Assembly (NCBI GenBank): GCA_019914995.1
Contig: CM034129.1
Location: 1,426,001-1,490,000, forward strand
Length of the DNA: 64,000 nucleotides
Source of the DNA: Acanthochlamys bracteata
Lineage: Eukaryota; Streptophyta; Magnoliopsida; Pandanales; Velloziaceae
Reading direction: 5' to 3'
A program made the position numbers and the translations under genes. Below are positions 12,515-24,322 of this stretch, one piece after another (within the stretch, counting starts at the first letter, position 1; each line of letters starts with the position of its first letter). Under the pieces are notes generated by a model that was not told where the DNA came from, made no database searches, and saw only the letters and a program-made list of their open reading frames with translations.

Positions 12515-15500
12515 ATGACAACAGAGACCTCGTTCTCTCTCCCTCTTTCCCGCGTCGCTCTTCTCTCCTTGTTCTCCTTCTCTTCTCTCTTCTTCTTTTA
12601 CAAATCTCTCCAACACTGCCGCCTCCGCAACCGCCTCTCTTCTTCCTCCACGGGTCGCCGCGGCAAAATCTTCTTCGCTTCTCAATCAGGTACTACCAAA
12701 ACCCTAGCTTCTCGTCTTCTTTCTCTTCTCAACAACTCTTGCACCGACCTCTCCCTCGATCTTATCGATCCATCCAACTACGAGCCTGAAGATCTCGTTA
12801 ATGAATCTGTAATCATTATTGTTTCGTCTACGTGGGAGAACGGTAGTCCGCCGGATAATGCGTCTTATCTCGCTCGATGGCTTGCTGATTCTTCTGAAGA
12901 TTTTCGTGTTGGATCGTTGGTTTTGTCTAAGTGTAGGTTTGCTGTGTTTGGTGTTGGGTCGAGGGCTTATGGAGAGAAGTTCAATGCTGCTGGTAGAAGC
13001 TTTTGGAAATGGATGAGGGCGCTTGGTGCGGTTGAACTGTTGCCAATTGGCGAGGGTGATGTTGATGGAGGAGATGTTAGTGAGGTGTTTGATTTGTGGA
13101 GTGAGGTACTGGTTAAGTTGTTAAAGGGAGATGGTGGTAGTGGGAAATTGGTGGATTCGAATTTAGAGATTGATAACTTCGATTTTTCTGGTGTGTCAGA
13201 GGAGGAGGATGAGGAAGAAGAAAAGGAGGTTGCGGAGTCTGGAGTTGTTGATATGGAGGATATTGCTGGTAAGGCTCCTTCACACAAGTCCAGTAATGGT
13301 TTGGGAAATGGCCGCAAGAATGGAGTCAAGGAGATGGTGACATCAGTGATCAGGGCAAATTTGGAGAAGCAGGTTAGTTTCTACTAGTAGCTCTTTTCTT
13401 TTTTGTTTTTTTCCTTTCAGTTACATGATGCTTTTCCTCAAAAGAAAAACGATAAAAGAAATAAACAAAGAGCAAAAGAGAGGTGCTTGGTAGTGATTGC
13501 TCTTGAAATTGCTCTTCCCTGAGGTTATGTAGCAAAAAAGACTATTGTTAGTCTGTTACTTGATGAGATCATTTGTTTGTGACACGTATAAAAGAAACCT
13601 GCACTTAGATGTTATTAGGTGGTTGTGTGATTCTTTTGCATTGAAAATTAATATCCTGAATATGGCTTTCTTAAATTCTGTCTATATATTTATTGGAAGT
13701 TCACCACTTCCACTAATGTAGTCCTTTTATGGAATCTTCTTTTCTGTCATTTATTTGTATATGAGAGTTCAATCATGTCCAGAAGTGGAGAAGCTTACTT
13801 ACCAATTTTTGACATTAATGTTGCAGGGTTACAAGATCATTGGTTCTCATAGTGGAGTTAAAATTTGTAGATGGACTAAGTCACAACTGAGAGGGCGAGG
13901 AGGTTGCTACAAACACTCATTTTATGGGATAGAAAGCCACCGGTAATGGTTCTTTGCTCATTTTTCAATTTCTAATTAATTCAACCATCTAACTAATTAC
14001 CTATTTTATGTTATCACCTGCTTAGTTAATATTTCATACTGTTTTGTACATTTATCAAAGTTTTGCTAGACACACAACTGTACAAGGGCTGTTGCGCTGT
14101 GGAGCGTATATTGGTTTGTATCGGGTATAGTTTCCTTTCCAACATGTAGGACTGTGTAACATTCATTTAATAAATAGGGATCTTAATGGAATAATGTAGA
14201 TGGTGATTCACGATGCATACAGCTTTATCCAAAATATTTTTTTTTTGGTGGAACTGTTAGGTGCATGGAAGCAACACCAAGCTTAGCGTGTGCAAATAAA
14301 TGTGTGTTTTGTTGGAGACATCACACAAATCCTGTAGGAAAGAGTTGGCAATGGAAGATGGATGATCCTCTTGAGATTGTAAATGGAGCTATACAGCAGC
14401 ATACAAAAATGATAAAGCAAATGAAAGGTGTTCCAGGTGTGGCTAATAGCACCCTGATAGTTCCATGTCTAGTGCCCCCTGATTGTAACATGCTATATCA
14501 AGTTGTTCGCCATTGTTGTTTGTCACTACTTTGATTTGTTTATCATTCTTATCCATTAAGTGAACAGTCAAGACTTTTGAGAACTGTTAACTTCCTAAGT
14601 CCAATGCATTCTTCCTTTTAGCATGCTCAACTCCAATGTTCTTTTTCTGTTGGTGTAGGAGTAAAGCAAGAGTCTTTGCTGGAAGGTCTCTCTCCACGAC
14701 ATTGTGCCCTTTCTCTTGTTGGCGAACCAATTATGTATCCTGAAATAAACACACTTATTGACGAGCTGCATAAGAGGCGTATATCTACTTTCCTTGTTAC
14801 CAATGCTCAGTTTCCTGAAAGGATAAAATCTTTGAAACCTATTACTCAGGTAAAGTGCATGCACCAAGGATTTCTGTCTATGTAATTTGAACCTTGATTG
14901 CCTTCCTTCAGCACTTATTTCTTTAGAATGAATGCAGTTATATGTCAGTGTAGATGCTGCAACTAAAGAAAGCTTGAAGGCAGTTGATAGACCACTTTTT
15001 GGAGACTTCTGGGAGCGTTTTCTTGTGAGCAATCTGTTCTCTTATATAATTTTTGCTTATTTTTGTATGCTTATTAGTTGACAGCAGGTTTTTACTACCT
15101 TCATTATCTTGGGACTGTTAATGACTAATGTTTGGTATGTTGATGCATAACATGGGTTGGGACTTGTCTATAGGTTTTCGTTATTGATCTATTGTTGATA
15201 CTTTGTTCTTATTCATTCACCTTTTCTGAATTTCAAGTGAATGCTATGGAGTTGTCTTATTGCTCTATATTTTTCTCGCATTTTAAAACAAAGAAATGTA
15301 GCTTATATATGTAAAAAGCATTTCATGTATGAGGAATTCAGATAATCAAGCTTTTGCGGAATAGTGAAAATCATATTTGTGAGATAGATATCATATATTT
15401 CTTTTTACTTGGAAAGCTATTGAAGACACGTTATTTATCAGCTTCTTTGGTGAAAGTTGATAAACTGAGTACACATAAAGAAGGTTGAGTGATGATGATG

Positions 15501-16657
15501 ATTTTCTATCTAGGGTGTGAGGGCTGACATGTCAGCTGTGCGTCTAATGTTTTCAGTTGGAGCTAGTTATTAACTCTAAAATTTGGATGTCATTTAAGAA
15601 GTCAAAGTACTAGTTGAAAGGCATATAAGATCTTAAGCCAGGATCTGATAAATTTGGTTACTGTGAAGTTCTTGTCTAGGGTCTAAATTTTCTGAAATTT
15701 TCACGAATATGGTAAATTTAGCCCGTGGATATACGCCTTCTCCATATTCATTGTGATAATAATAATCTTGACAATGTCTAGAGGTCTCTTTACTTGGATT
15801 CATCCAACAGAATTGAGTTGTATGTTGTAGCTTTTTCACCATCATCCCTATCTAGGATTTGATTGTTAATTAATTTGTTGTCCTTTTCATGTATCATCTC
15901 ACTGTACATCTAGAAATAAAGTAGAGATGTAGCGGATGCTTGAATCTTTTTTATTGCTTGTCATCAGGATTCGCTGAGAGCACTACACGATAAAGAACAA
16001 AGGACTGTTTATCGTTTAACTCTGGTTAAAGGTTGGAATGCTGAAGAAATAGGTTCATACTCGAGTTTGTTGAACATTGGAAGTCCAGATTTGGTGGAAA
16101 TTAAAGGTGTTACATACTGTGGCTCGTAAGTTCTATTCCTCTCTCATGGAAATAGCCTAAAGCCTGAACATGAGAAAGACCACTGTAACTTATGATTGCT
16201 TTCATGTTTTTGTTACAGTTCGGCTACTTCAAAACTAACAATGGAGAATGTTCCATGGCATTCCGATGTCAAAGCTTTCTCAGAAGCATTAGCTGCCAAG
16301 AGCAATGGACGATATGAAGTTGCTTGTGAGCACGCCCACTCGTGTTGTGTGCTTCTTGCAAGGGTTGACAAGTTCAAGATAGATGGGCAATGGTATACAT
16401 GGATAGACTATGACAAGTTCCATGAACTGGTAAATCTCCACCTTTGCCAGTTTCCTCCATATATACAAAGAAACGTATCTTGATTTGTGTTAACTGCTCC
16501 TGATTAGGTTGCTTCTGGGAAGCCATTTAAAAGTGAAGAGTACATGGCCCTGACCCCGTCATGGGCAGTCTATGGTGCAGAGGAAGGTGGTTTTGATCCT
16601 GATCAGTCCAGATACAAAAAGGAACGGCGGCATGGGGCAGCAAGCCTTCAGAATTAG
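12515..16657 (+). CDS. TYW1: TYW1-type tRNA 4-demethylwyosine synthase (flavodoxin + radical SAM)
   Basis: TYW1 forms the tricyclic wyosine core at G37 of tRNA-Phe from N1-methylguanosine and pyruvate. Eight exons: 12515-13372, 13827-13942, 14261-14436, 14659-14849, 14938-15024, 15968-16125, 16219-16429 and 16508-16657 give about 648 residues, the usual plant length. A hydrophobic segment (about 14-32), as in an ER anchor, precedes the flavodoxin domain with FMN-binding FFASQSGTTKT and SSTWENGSPPDNA. An acidic linker joins it to the radical SAM domain, whose Cx3Cx2C is CANKCVFC (Cys 335, 339, 342), followed by WRHHTNPVGKSWQWKMD. SLVGEPIMYPEI, LVTNAQFPE and the C-terminal WAVYGAEEGGFDP are family hallmarks. 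ATG 12515 was chosen over upstream in-frame non-ATG codons. Intron 5 is the longest (943 bases). No lesions seen. Confidence 0.95.
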
Positions 16658-17068
16658 CTTGTGTGACCTTGGAATCTGGTCTAAAGATTTTTTTAGCACA
16701 TAAACCTTTTCTCCTACCCCATACAGTAAATTTATGGGTCGATAGTGTAATATTTCCAGTACAGTCGTGTTAGGGAAGTATGTTATATCTGAGCTAGCAT
16801 GAAGTATTGTCCTGTAAATGGATAATTCCCATAGCCCTCTGCAATGTACTAACCAAACTTCCAACAATGCATATGAAATCGTAAGTCATCATTCATACAA
16901 GGCTGTGTATGCTCCAGGCCTAGTAGTTTGTTAATGTGCTTGAAAGTATCCCACCACATCTGTACATGGACTTCACTTTGTAACGGGCTTTATTGTTTTA
17001 TACAAATTTTATATTTTTCTTTGAGTCGGTGGCATTCGGTTTGTGCTTTTTTTGGACATCTTTGAGCT
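16658..17068. other. 3' UTR of TYW1 and intergenic DNA
   Basis: No ORF or RNA gene supported. TYW1 3' UTR probably fills the first 200-300 bases. Confidence 0.5.
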
Positions 17069-17284
17069 GGGGATGTTTAGAAATTTTTATTGAAAAGGAG
17101 TTTTTATTTTAGAATTTTTTTTAAAACGAGTTTTATTTTTTTATTTTAAAAAATAGTAAAAATAACTATAAAGAAAATTTCTGTATTTTCAAAATTTTTT
17201 AAAAAAAGTTTGTATAACATTCTAAAATTTTATTAAAAAATATAAAATAAAAAATTGAGTGAGAAAAGCTATCCAAACATGATC
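17069..17284. mobile_element. MITE-like AT-rich element (ends imperfect)
   Basis: GGGGATGTTTAGAAATTT at the left and AAAGCTATCCAAACATGATC at the right are approximate inverted repeats around an A/T-only core rich in TTTTAAAA runs, resembling the better-supported elements at 28333 and 40078. No clear target duplication was found, so boundaries are approximate. It ends about 80 bases before the AE7-like start codon. Confidence 0.4.
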
Positions 17285-17288
17285 GCGG

Positions 17289-17316
17289 TACTCTCCTCTC
17301 TCTCTCTCTCTTCAGG
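17289..17316 (+). promoter_or_regulatory. CT-rich tract (Y-patch-like) before the AE7-like gene
   Basis: An almost pure CT run lies about 50-75 bases upstream of the start codon. Pyrimidine patches of this kind are common near plant transcription starts and in 5' leaders. The role is inferred from position only. Confidence 0.4.
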
Positions 17317-17362
17317 CAAAGGAAAGTAAAGGCGATCCACTGCAGTGAGTAGCTGAGAAGAG

Positions 17363-20144
17363 ATGACTCTGGGCTTGGTCAACGCGAATCCGGTTGTTCA
17401 CGCCAAGAAGGAACGTCTCCCTCGCTCCGATGAACTCAACGGGGCCGCCGCCGTTGACGCCCTCGATGTCTTCGGTACTCTCTCCCTCTCTCTCTGCGTA
17501 TTAATCGATTATCGGGTGTACTGTAGTTCCAAATGTCTGCTAACTATGCTCGTTTTCTTATGGTTACTAGATTCTGTGAGGGACATCAGGGATCCGGAGC
17601 ATCCCTACTCCCTCGAGCAGCTCAGTGTCCTCTCTGAAGATTCCATCACTGTCGATGATAAGCTCGAAAGGATTCTGTACTCTCCATGCCCTACTTGATT
17701 TAGATTCTTACGTTCTTCTCTTGCCGCGCAGTCTGTTAGTGAACAATTTTATTGAATTGATTAAGCTAAGATAATAGTTTTTCTAGAAACGATAACTATG
17801 TAGTGATGTTTGCTTTTCCAGAATTCGGTTGAGGAATCAATCGAGATACATTGAGTGTGTGGATTTGAGCAGAATCTATATGAGTAGTGTGTAACGAACG
17901 TTGGATGGACGCATATATTGTAGGCTAACGGGTTGTATCACTATCGCATACTTGTCTTTCTAGTGTGGTAAATTGCTTGGTGGCGTTGAATGTGGGGTTT
18001 TTGATTGCAGATGTTCCAAGCATAGTGTGGGTAGTAATGCTGCTGGATAGGCTTTATGCTTGCATGTCGCTGCAAGCCTTTCTGTATCTTCAGCTGCCTA
18101 AAGAATGAACAAAATGAGAAAACAATTACTTCATCCATTTAGGGTCTATGATTCCTTCTTGTATGCATCTTGTACTATAGAAAGATCTAGCAAGCGTTCT
18201 GTATATACTAGTCATTAATGATCTATCATCATCATCATTAATTCTTGGATAAATTTCTTATAATCAAACTATTGTTGATAATTTCTTCCATGCTTGCAGG
18301 ATAACCTTCACTCCAACTGTCCAGCACTGTACCATGGCAACTGTTATTGGTTTGTGTCTGAGAGTGAAACTAATGCGCAGCTTCCCTCCAAATTACAAGG
18401 TTAGTGTAGAGGCATGCCAATATCTTGAGATTCTCAAAGAATGCTAAAGTTTGTTTTTTTTTGTCAGTTGCGGCATATGAATTACCGGTATTGAGTTTCC
18501 ATTGTCTAGATTCGGTTTAGCTTTGCATCAAGATATAACCATTTTTGTTAAGTCAGTTGCGGCATATGAATTACCAGTATTGAGTTTCCATTATCTAGAT
18601 TCAGTTTAGTTTCGCATCAAAACATAACCATTTTTGTTAAGGATCTTTTTTGCATCCTAAAACCATGACAAAATTGGTCCTTTGCAGTGTCTCGATTCGA
18701 TCTTGCTGACTCTCCTTTCCTGGTTTTTGTGTTCATGTTTATCTTTTTCCCTCAATTTCACCTAATCAGTATGTGTTCTACTAAATGTTTTATTATTCTA
18801 TTAATAACATACTTGATTCCCTCAGTTGACATTTGACTTTTTGAACTACATAGATGACTCCCTTAGCCTGGTAGAATATTCATATGGTCTATATGATACT
18901 TGTGGTTGCCAACTTATAATCTCAGATTGGAATTAGCATAGAAATTCCAAGTTGTGAAATTGTCAGTGGTTAGAAAGTAAAGACTGCAAAGTTATTGGAT
19001 TAGGAGTTAAGCACCTAAGGAGACTAGAGGCATTGGTTGTGTATTGGATGGCTTGAGTGGTTAAAGAAAATGGCCTACTATACGAGTTGCGTAGTTGAAC
19101 TTTGCAATGTTCCTATTGTTATATGTAATGTTGCCATTTTTACATGTGAATGTGGTGAAGTCTTTGATTGTTCAAGCTGCCTAGTAGATGTAATTCATGT
19201 ACAAGTTTTTTCATTCATAAATATATATGCAGGTTGATATCAATGTGTCCCCTGGGTCTCATGCAGATGAAGCATCAGGTTTTTTCCAATAAACCTTATG
19301 GGTTGCGTTGCATGTATTCACACACTGAACTCACAATCAAGTACACACGATAATAATGGTCCCACGTCCTAGAATAGTGATTTCAAGTGTCTTGAGTTAT
19401 TTTAAGACGAGAAACCCCTGAAGACTTAGTAGTGAAACTCATTGTGGTTAGGTTCTGCATTTTAATTTTAGATAAAAGAAAAGAAACAAGCAAATTTTAT
19501 GTTGTAGCTTGTCATTTGAGCCCTAGTCTTGTTTCATACTATGATGGAATTTTCGATAACCTTTGAAAGTGATAAATCTTTACAATCTGCAGTGTGTAAT
19601 CATCATCAATAGTTGGTAATTATGAGCTAGGATGGTCTTGAATTATGAGATCTTGAAATATGAGATCAATACACTTATCAGGCACATATTACTTTATGTT
19701 CATTCTTAGGCAAAAGCATCCCCTACCATATGGTGGGAATTACCTCTGAGAGTAGTGAGATTTCTGACAAGTTTATAAGCTCTTGAAAGGAATAAAGCAA
19801 CAGGCTTTTTGCTCTATATAACTAAGAAGCAGGCAAACCTCATGCAGCTATTCTCTGAATTTATCTTTGTTAGATGTTCATTTCACTTTTCAGGGACTAT
19901 GGTGGAAATTCTTCTTGCCTTGTTCCTGTTCCCTCTAACATTTGCTTTTTGTTCTAGCTTGCATGGGATGCCCACTACTCTAGCTTTCAACTTATGTCTC
20001 ATCACTTTCAAGGGGATTGATTGATTGCAATTCTGATTTGCAGTTAACAAGCAGTTGAATGATAAGGAAAGAGTAGCTGCAGCTCTTGAGAATCCCAATC
20101 TTCGCCAACTTGTAGACGAGTGCCTCCTCTCCAATGAACTGTAA
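17363..20144 (+). CDS. AE7: AE7/MIP18-family cytosolic iron-sulfur assembly protein
   Basis: Homologue of Arabidopsis AE7 (FAM96B/MIP18), a subunit of the CIA targeting complex that hands Fe-S clusters to cytosolic and nuclear proteins such as DNA repair enzymes. Five exons: 17363-17474, 17571-17676, 18300-18399, 19233-19278 and 20044-20144, all phase-consistent, encode about 154 residues, close to the 157 of AE7. The start is [18 protein letters not shown]; the core has [16 protein letters not shown], then [16 protein letters not shown] with the conserved reactive Cys, [11 protein letters not shown] and the ending [17 protein letters not shown]. Two introns are long (about 620-830 bases); intron 3 contains an 89-bp tandem duplication. 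AE7-like paralogues exist in Arabidopsis, so orthology to AE7 itself is likely but not proven. No defects visible. Confidence 0.93.
18463..18640. repeat. 89-bp tandem duplication in AE7 intron 3
   Basis: Two head-to-tail 89-base units (18463-18551 and 18552-18640) both start GTCAGTTGCGGCATATGAAT and end CCATTTTTGTTAA, and differ at fewer than ten positions. They lie within an intron and show no coding or RNA signal. Confidence 0.9.
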
Positions 20145-21192
20145 CGCATGTCATAGTCTTTACCTGTATATATGGAGTTATGGCTCAAATCAAGATAGAG
20201 TTATTGTTGTATTAACTTGTTCCATCTGTTCTTTTAGTTTGGTGATGTGTTTACCTGTTGTCGCTATGTATTAGTGAGTCGTGAAATCAACCTATAGCTG
20301 TCTGTAGGGTCTTGTTCTTGATAAAGAAATACCTGGTTTATTAGAAGTTCGTGAGGATAAGGCAAGACAAGACATGAGCCCATGCGATGTAAACTAATTA
20401 ATTCATGGCCGCCTCAATGAAACAACTTTTTGGTGGTTTATGATTAAAGGTGTATGGACCTGTGGTGGATGTTTCAACACATTAATGTGTTGTGGTGGTG
20501 GATGAAGATCTTCCACAGATCTCCTGTGAAAGTGTTGTGGAAACATACTCTTCCATGTATAATATTGGTGTGACGGGTATAAGAACGTCTTCCACACATG
20601 ACATGCTCTTGAAAGAAATTCCTGTTGTGATTTGGGTCTCTCATTTTTGTGACTGGAGATCCTAATGAATCTTCACTCTTATTCTGGCCCTCTGGGTACC
20701 CTACTTGTAAGTTGTTGAAGTTGCATACCCACGAATTACCACTATTGCTCAGTATTCCTGCACTCTGTTGAGTTTCTCTTGCCTAGGTTTAATATGATTT
20801 ACTTTCGTAAAACTTAGAAAATGGTTATTTTCAACACTTCTGTTGGTGCAGTGATTGCTCCATACACAAAATATCCTTGCGTTGAAATAGGGAATAAAGG
20901 AGAGAACTATAGTCGAGATTTTTAACTTGCTGCAAACAGGGAGATAACGCAAAACTTCTGGAGGTCTTCGTATTCCCATACGTACATGCGTACTGATGAC
21001 AATACACAGTGGAAAGAGACGGTGTCTTTATCTATCTACATCTGTAAAGAAGACTGCACCTTTCTCTTCCTCCCTGGTCTGTACTGTTATAATAAAATTC
21101 TTTCCTTATTCATTCTACATATACACTCCCTCCGATCGATTTTCTTTGCAAAGTCTCAATTTTATTCAGGTGAATTTTTGTTGTCTGCCTAA
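20145..21192. other. 3' flank of AE7-like gene, intergenic
   Basis: No supported gene. Short ORFs here lack family resemblance. Confidence 0.5.
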
Positions 21193-21452
21193 GGGCGTGT
21201 TTACCAAGGAGTAGGAAATAGAGTTTTGGATGAAGTGGAATTTTTAGGAAATAAATTTAAAATATAAAATTAAAAATTAAAAATATTTAATAAAAAATTA
21301 AATTTTATATTAATTATATATTTTTAGTAAGTTTTAAATTTAAATTTTAAAAAATATTTTATTGATAAAATAATTATTTTAATTTTTATATATATTTATG
21401 TGAAATTTGAGTTTAAGGGAAGTGGAGTTAAGGGGTGTTGGTAAACACGCCC
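21193..21452. mobile_element. Tourist-like MITE (260 bp) with perfect 15-bp TIRs
   Basis: The left end GGGCGTGTTTACCAA is the exact reverse complement of the right end TTGGTAAACACGCCC. TAA flanks both sides (21190-21192 and 21453-21455). The core is A/T-rich and non-coding. TIR type, TAA duplication and size fit a PIF/Harbinger-derived Tourist MITE. The perfect ends suggest it is the youngest of the elements in this window. Confidence 0.88.
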
Positions 21453-21774
21453 TAATTCGAAGAGACTTGGAAAAGGTATGTAATTAATGATCAGTTTACT
21501 GCTCTTCGACACGTTTATAACTTCAATTTTCCCTTTTTCTCGACTTTCTAAAAATAATATTTTGAAAGAAGTAAATTTTTTAAAAGTAAATTATAAGTAA
21601 AGAATATAGACTCTTTTTTAGAATTGACCTTTTTACACGGTCAGTTAAATTCGCTGATATTTTGTTTTGTTTCTTATTTTTGATTAGTTGAAAAACTCTT
21701 GCTTTAATAATGTTCTGAAATCTTCACGAAGACTTGCTTTTTTTTCTTTCACTGGTTCCTCTCTCTGTAGGGCT

Positions 21775-22361
21775 TCAATCGATCGAAGCTCCTGTTTTGG
21801 TTTGTTGTTTCGTTATTGCTATGTTTTGATTTGAATTTTTGGGAGGATTGGTTGACATCATCGACAAAGATGGTTTGTTGATGATTGATTCAGGTTTGTT
21901 AATTGCTCTTTGCCAGTTGCATGTTATTATAATTATTACTTATCTTGATTTGTTTGGTTTATCCACAATTTGTTTTGCTAGGAGTAGATGTTAATGGTTC
22001 ATGGAGAACTATCCTATTGATTTACCCTTGAGCGCTTTTTGTATCTTAGTTTCAAGATGTTTCTGGATTAATTGGTTCAGCTAGATTTTGTAATCCAAGA
22101 TTAGTTTTGATTGTTTCATGGATCTAGGATTTTCTTATAATCTCCTTGACTTCCCTTATTTTACTGCTGGTTAATCACAAATTTTTAAAGAAGGAAAAAA
22201 GAAAATTAAAACTTGAATAACAAGGGCATACATCTTCCCTGTATATCGAGATATTTATAATTATTTGATTGTAATTAAAAAGGATTTTGCTTACTATTTT
22301 TGCAGACGGAAGACTGTGGAGACTCTGAGTATCATACAAATTCTGGCTTTTTAGTTGATAG
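21775..22361 (+). promoter_or_regulatory. 5' leader with probable 5'-UTR intron
   Basis: A pyrimidine-rich stretch near 21760 is followed by probable leader sequence. CAG|GTTTGT at 21893/21894 and TTTTTGCAG at 22305 define a likely 412-base intron ending 56 bases before ATG 22362. Exact transcription start unknown. Confidence 0.45.
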
Positions 22362-23559
22362 ATGGGGAGTCTTGATGTTGATGAGTCTTCTCAATCTCAC
22401 GGAAACATAACCATGCCTCTTCTCTACGGCTCAAAGATATCAGCAGGTCTTGATCTCAGAGTCTTTTATCTAAGGTTGAGCAACTTTGAGGTTGATGACT
22501 CCATACCGGATAGCCTTACGCTTAATTACATCCCTCTGACTCCTGATAACATTCTCGAATTGAATGGTAGAAGGAGCAATGAGTATTTGGAATGTGCTTC
22601 TGTAGTGCTTAGGAGGGACAGGTTTGATAAGAGATCTGAAGAAGTTACATTCGTGAGCACTGATAGCATAAGAATAATCGGGAGTGTGCAGTTTGAGGTC
22701 TATGATAGAATTGATTTGTTGCTGTCTGGAGTACTTGAGTTAAGTAGTGGCGATGGCCTTGTGGGAGAAGCAAAACATCACAGCAGGAAGTGGAGCTTGA
22801 ATTGCGGATCAGTAATGCCAGCAAGCAAAGGCTTCTTAAAAGCCAAGTACATGAGTTCAATGATGGCTTTGCCTCTGATTGAGGTGTATATTACTGGTTC
22901 TTATTCAGGTTCGCCTATCATCTTAACTAAGACTATTCAGGTGGGTTTACCTAAGAAACATCAGATGAAACCACTGCTTAAATCCATCCCAGAGTATGAA
23001 ACAAGTGAAATGGAAAAGGAAGACCAAGCAGAGGTATTTGTTTATTCACCTCATTCTTAGACCATTGTTTCGTCTAGATAGAAATTCAAACGTTTGGGAT
23101 TTTGCTCTCTTTCTCAAGTCTCCTTGCATCTTAGGGATCTTTATTTCTTAAACACAGGAGACAATAATCAACTAAGCAACTGATTGTTAAGTTTTAGTAA
23201 TATGTTTAATTTTTATATCATTATTTTATATGTCATTAACTAATATTAGTTCCTTCTATGCGACATCTAAAATACTCCAAGTTTCTTAATGTGAATTATC
23301 TCTATGATATTGGGACATTTTGCAGGCACCTCAATATCAAGTCTATAAAGAAAATGATATGGATGTGGACTATCATAGAATGTACTGTGGAATGAATTAT
23401 CCAGAGGGAGAAGATGAGGAGCTTTCATGGTTTAATGCTGGTGTAAGGGTGGGAGTCGGGATTGGTCTTGGCGTCTGTCTCGGTGTTGGTGTAGGTGTTG
23501 GCCTTCTTGTCCGAACATTTCAAGCTACTACCAGAAATTTCAAGAGGAAGCTCATCTGA
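22362..23559 (+). CDS. At1g01500-like protein with Gly-rich C-terminal membrane anchor (function unknown)
   Basis: Two exons, 22362-23033 and 23326-23559, encode about 301 residues. The protein matches the plant family that includes Arabidopsis At1g01500, whose database name (erythronate-4-phosphate dehydrogenase family) has no support from any catalytic motif visible here. The body has a beta-rich pattern: LDLRVFYLRLSNFEVDD, PDNILELNGRR, RIIGSVQFEVYD, LPLIEVYITGSYSGSPIILT. An acidic linker (GEDEELSWFNAG) precedes a C-terminal segment with repeated GVGIGLGVCLGVGVGVG followed by basic residues, which looks like a Gly-zipper transmembrane helix facing a basic tail. That arrangement suggests a tail-anchored protein; location is inferred. 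The exon 1 donor (GAG|GTATTT) and exon 2 acceptor (TTTTGCAG) keep the frame. Function is not known to me. Confidence 0.82.
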
Positions 23560-24322
23560 ACATGTTCCCTGCACTCCTGTGAAATGAGCGATTTTCACTT
23601 GTTTGGCATCATAAAGCAGCTAACCCCGTTTTGTAATTGTAGTTTCATGCTTGTTTATGGTGAGTTTACTGTCCATGAAAAAAAAAAAATTGTAACAAAC
23701 TGTCCTGCTTTCTTGATGTAAGTAAATTCCAAGCAATATGACAGATATAATGATGGAATTTCATTCTCTGCAGCTTCTACACTCCCGTCTTCTTCCGTTA
23801 AAAGTTTAATTAATAAGAACAGTTAAGGGAAAAATCTGCCCCTCAAACTTTGGTGGTGCACAGCAATAAGGTTCATGTCGAATATTTAAACGAGTAAGAA
23901 AAACATAAATCTATAACGAACTACAGCTATGCAACACACGTACTTGATTCTTCAATAGAAGAACCGAACCTTGAACTGAAGCACAAGTTTGAGTGCAAAA
24001 AAGAGGACGTAGGTAGGTAGTTACAATGTTATCACATCATTGAGCATTTCTAAAGAATACTGAAACTGCATGAGACCCAAAATATAGACATTTACTGAGA
24101 ACACCCAGCCCTACAAGACATAACCACACTTCACAGTTATGTACATTTACTGACCCAAAATACAGAGAACACCTACTTCTGTACGATAACATAACCAAAC
24201 TTCACAGTTATGTGCAAAACTTAGACAATTGAGTAGATTGCCTGACTTCTTTTTTTTTCCCCCCTTGATATAGTGAGTAGATTGCCAACTTATATAATGA
24301 TACCCAGTAATTTGGAGAATTT
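23560..24322. other. Convergent intergenic region
   Basis: Lies between the 3' ends of the At1g01500-like gene (plus) and the BTB gene (minus). It holds the two 3' UTRs, poly-A runs and a T/C tract near 24250. No gene or element is recognised. Confidence 0.5.
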
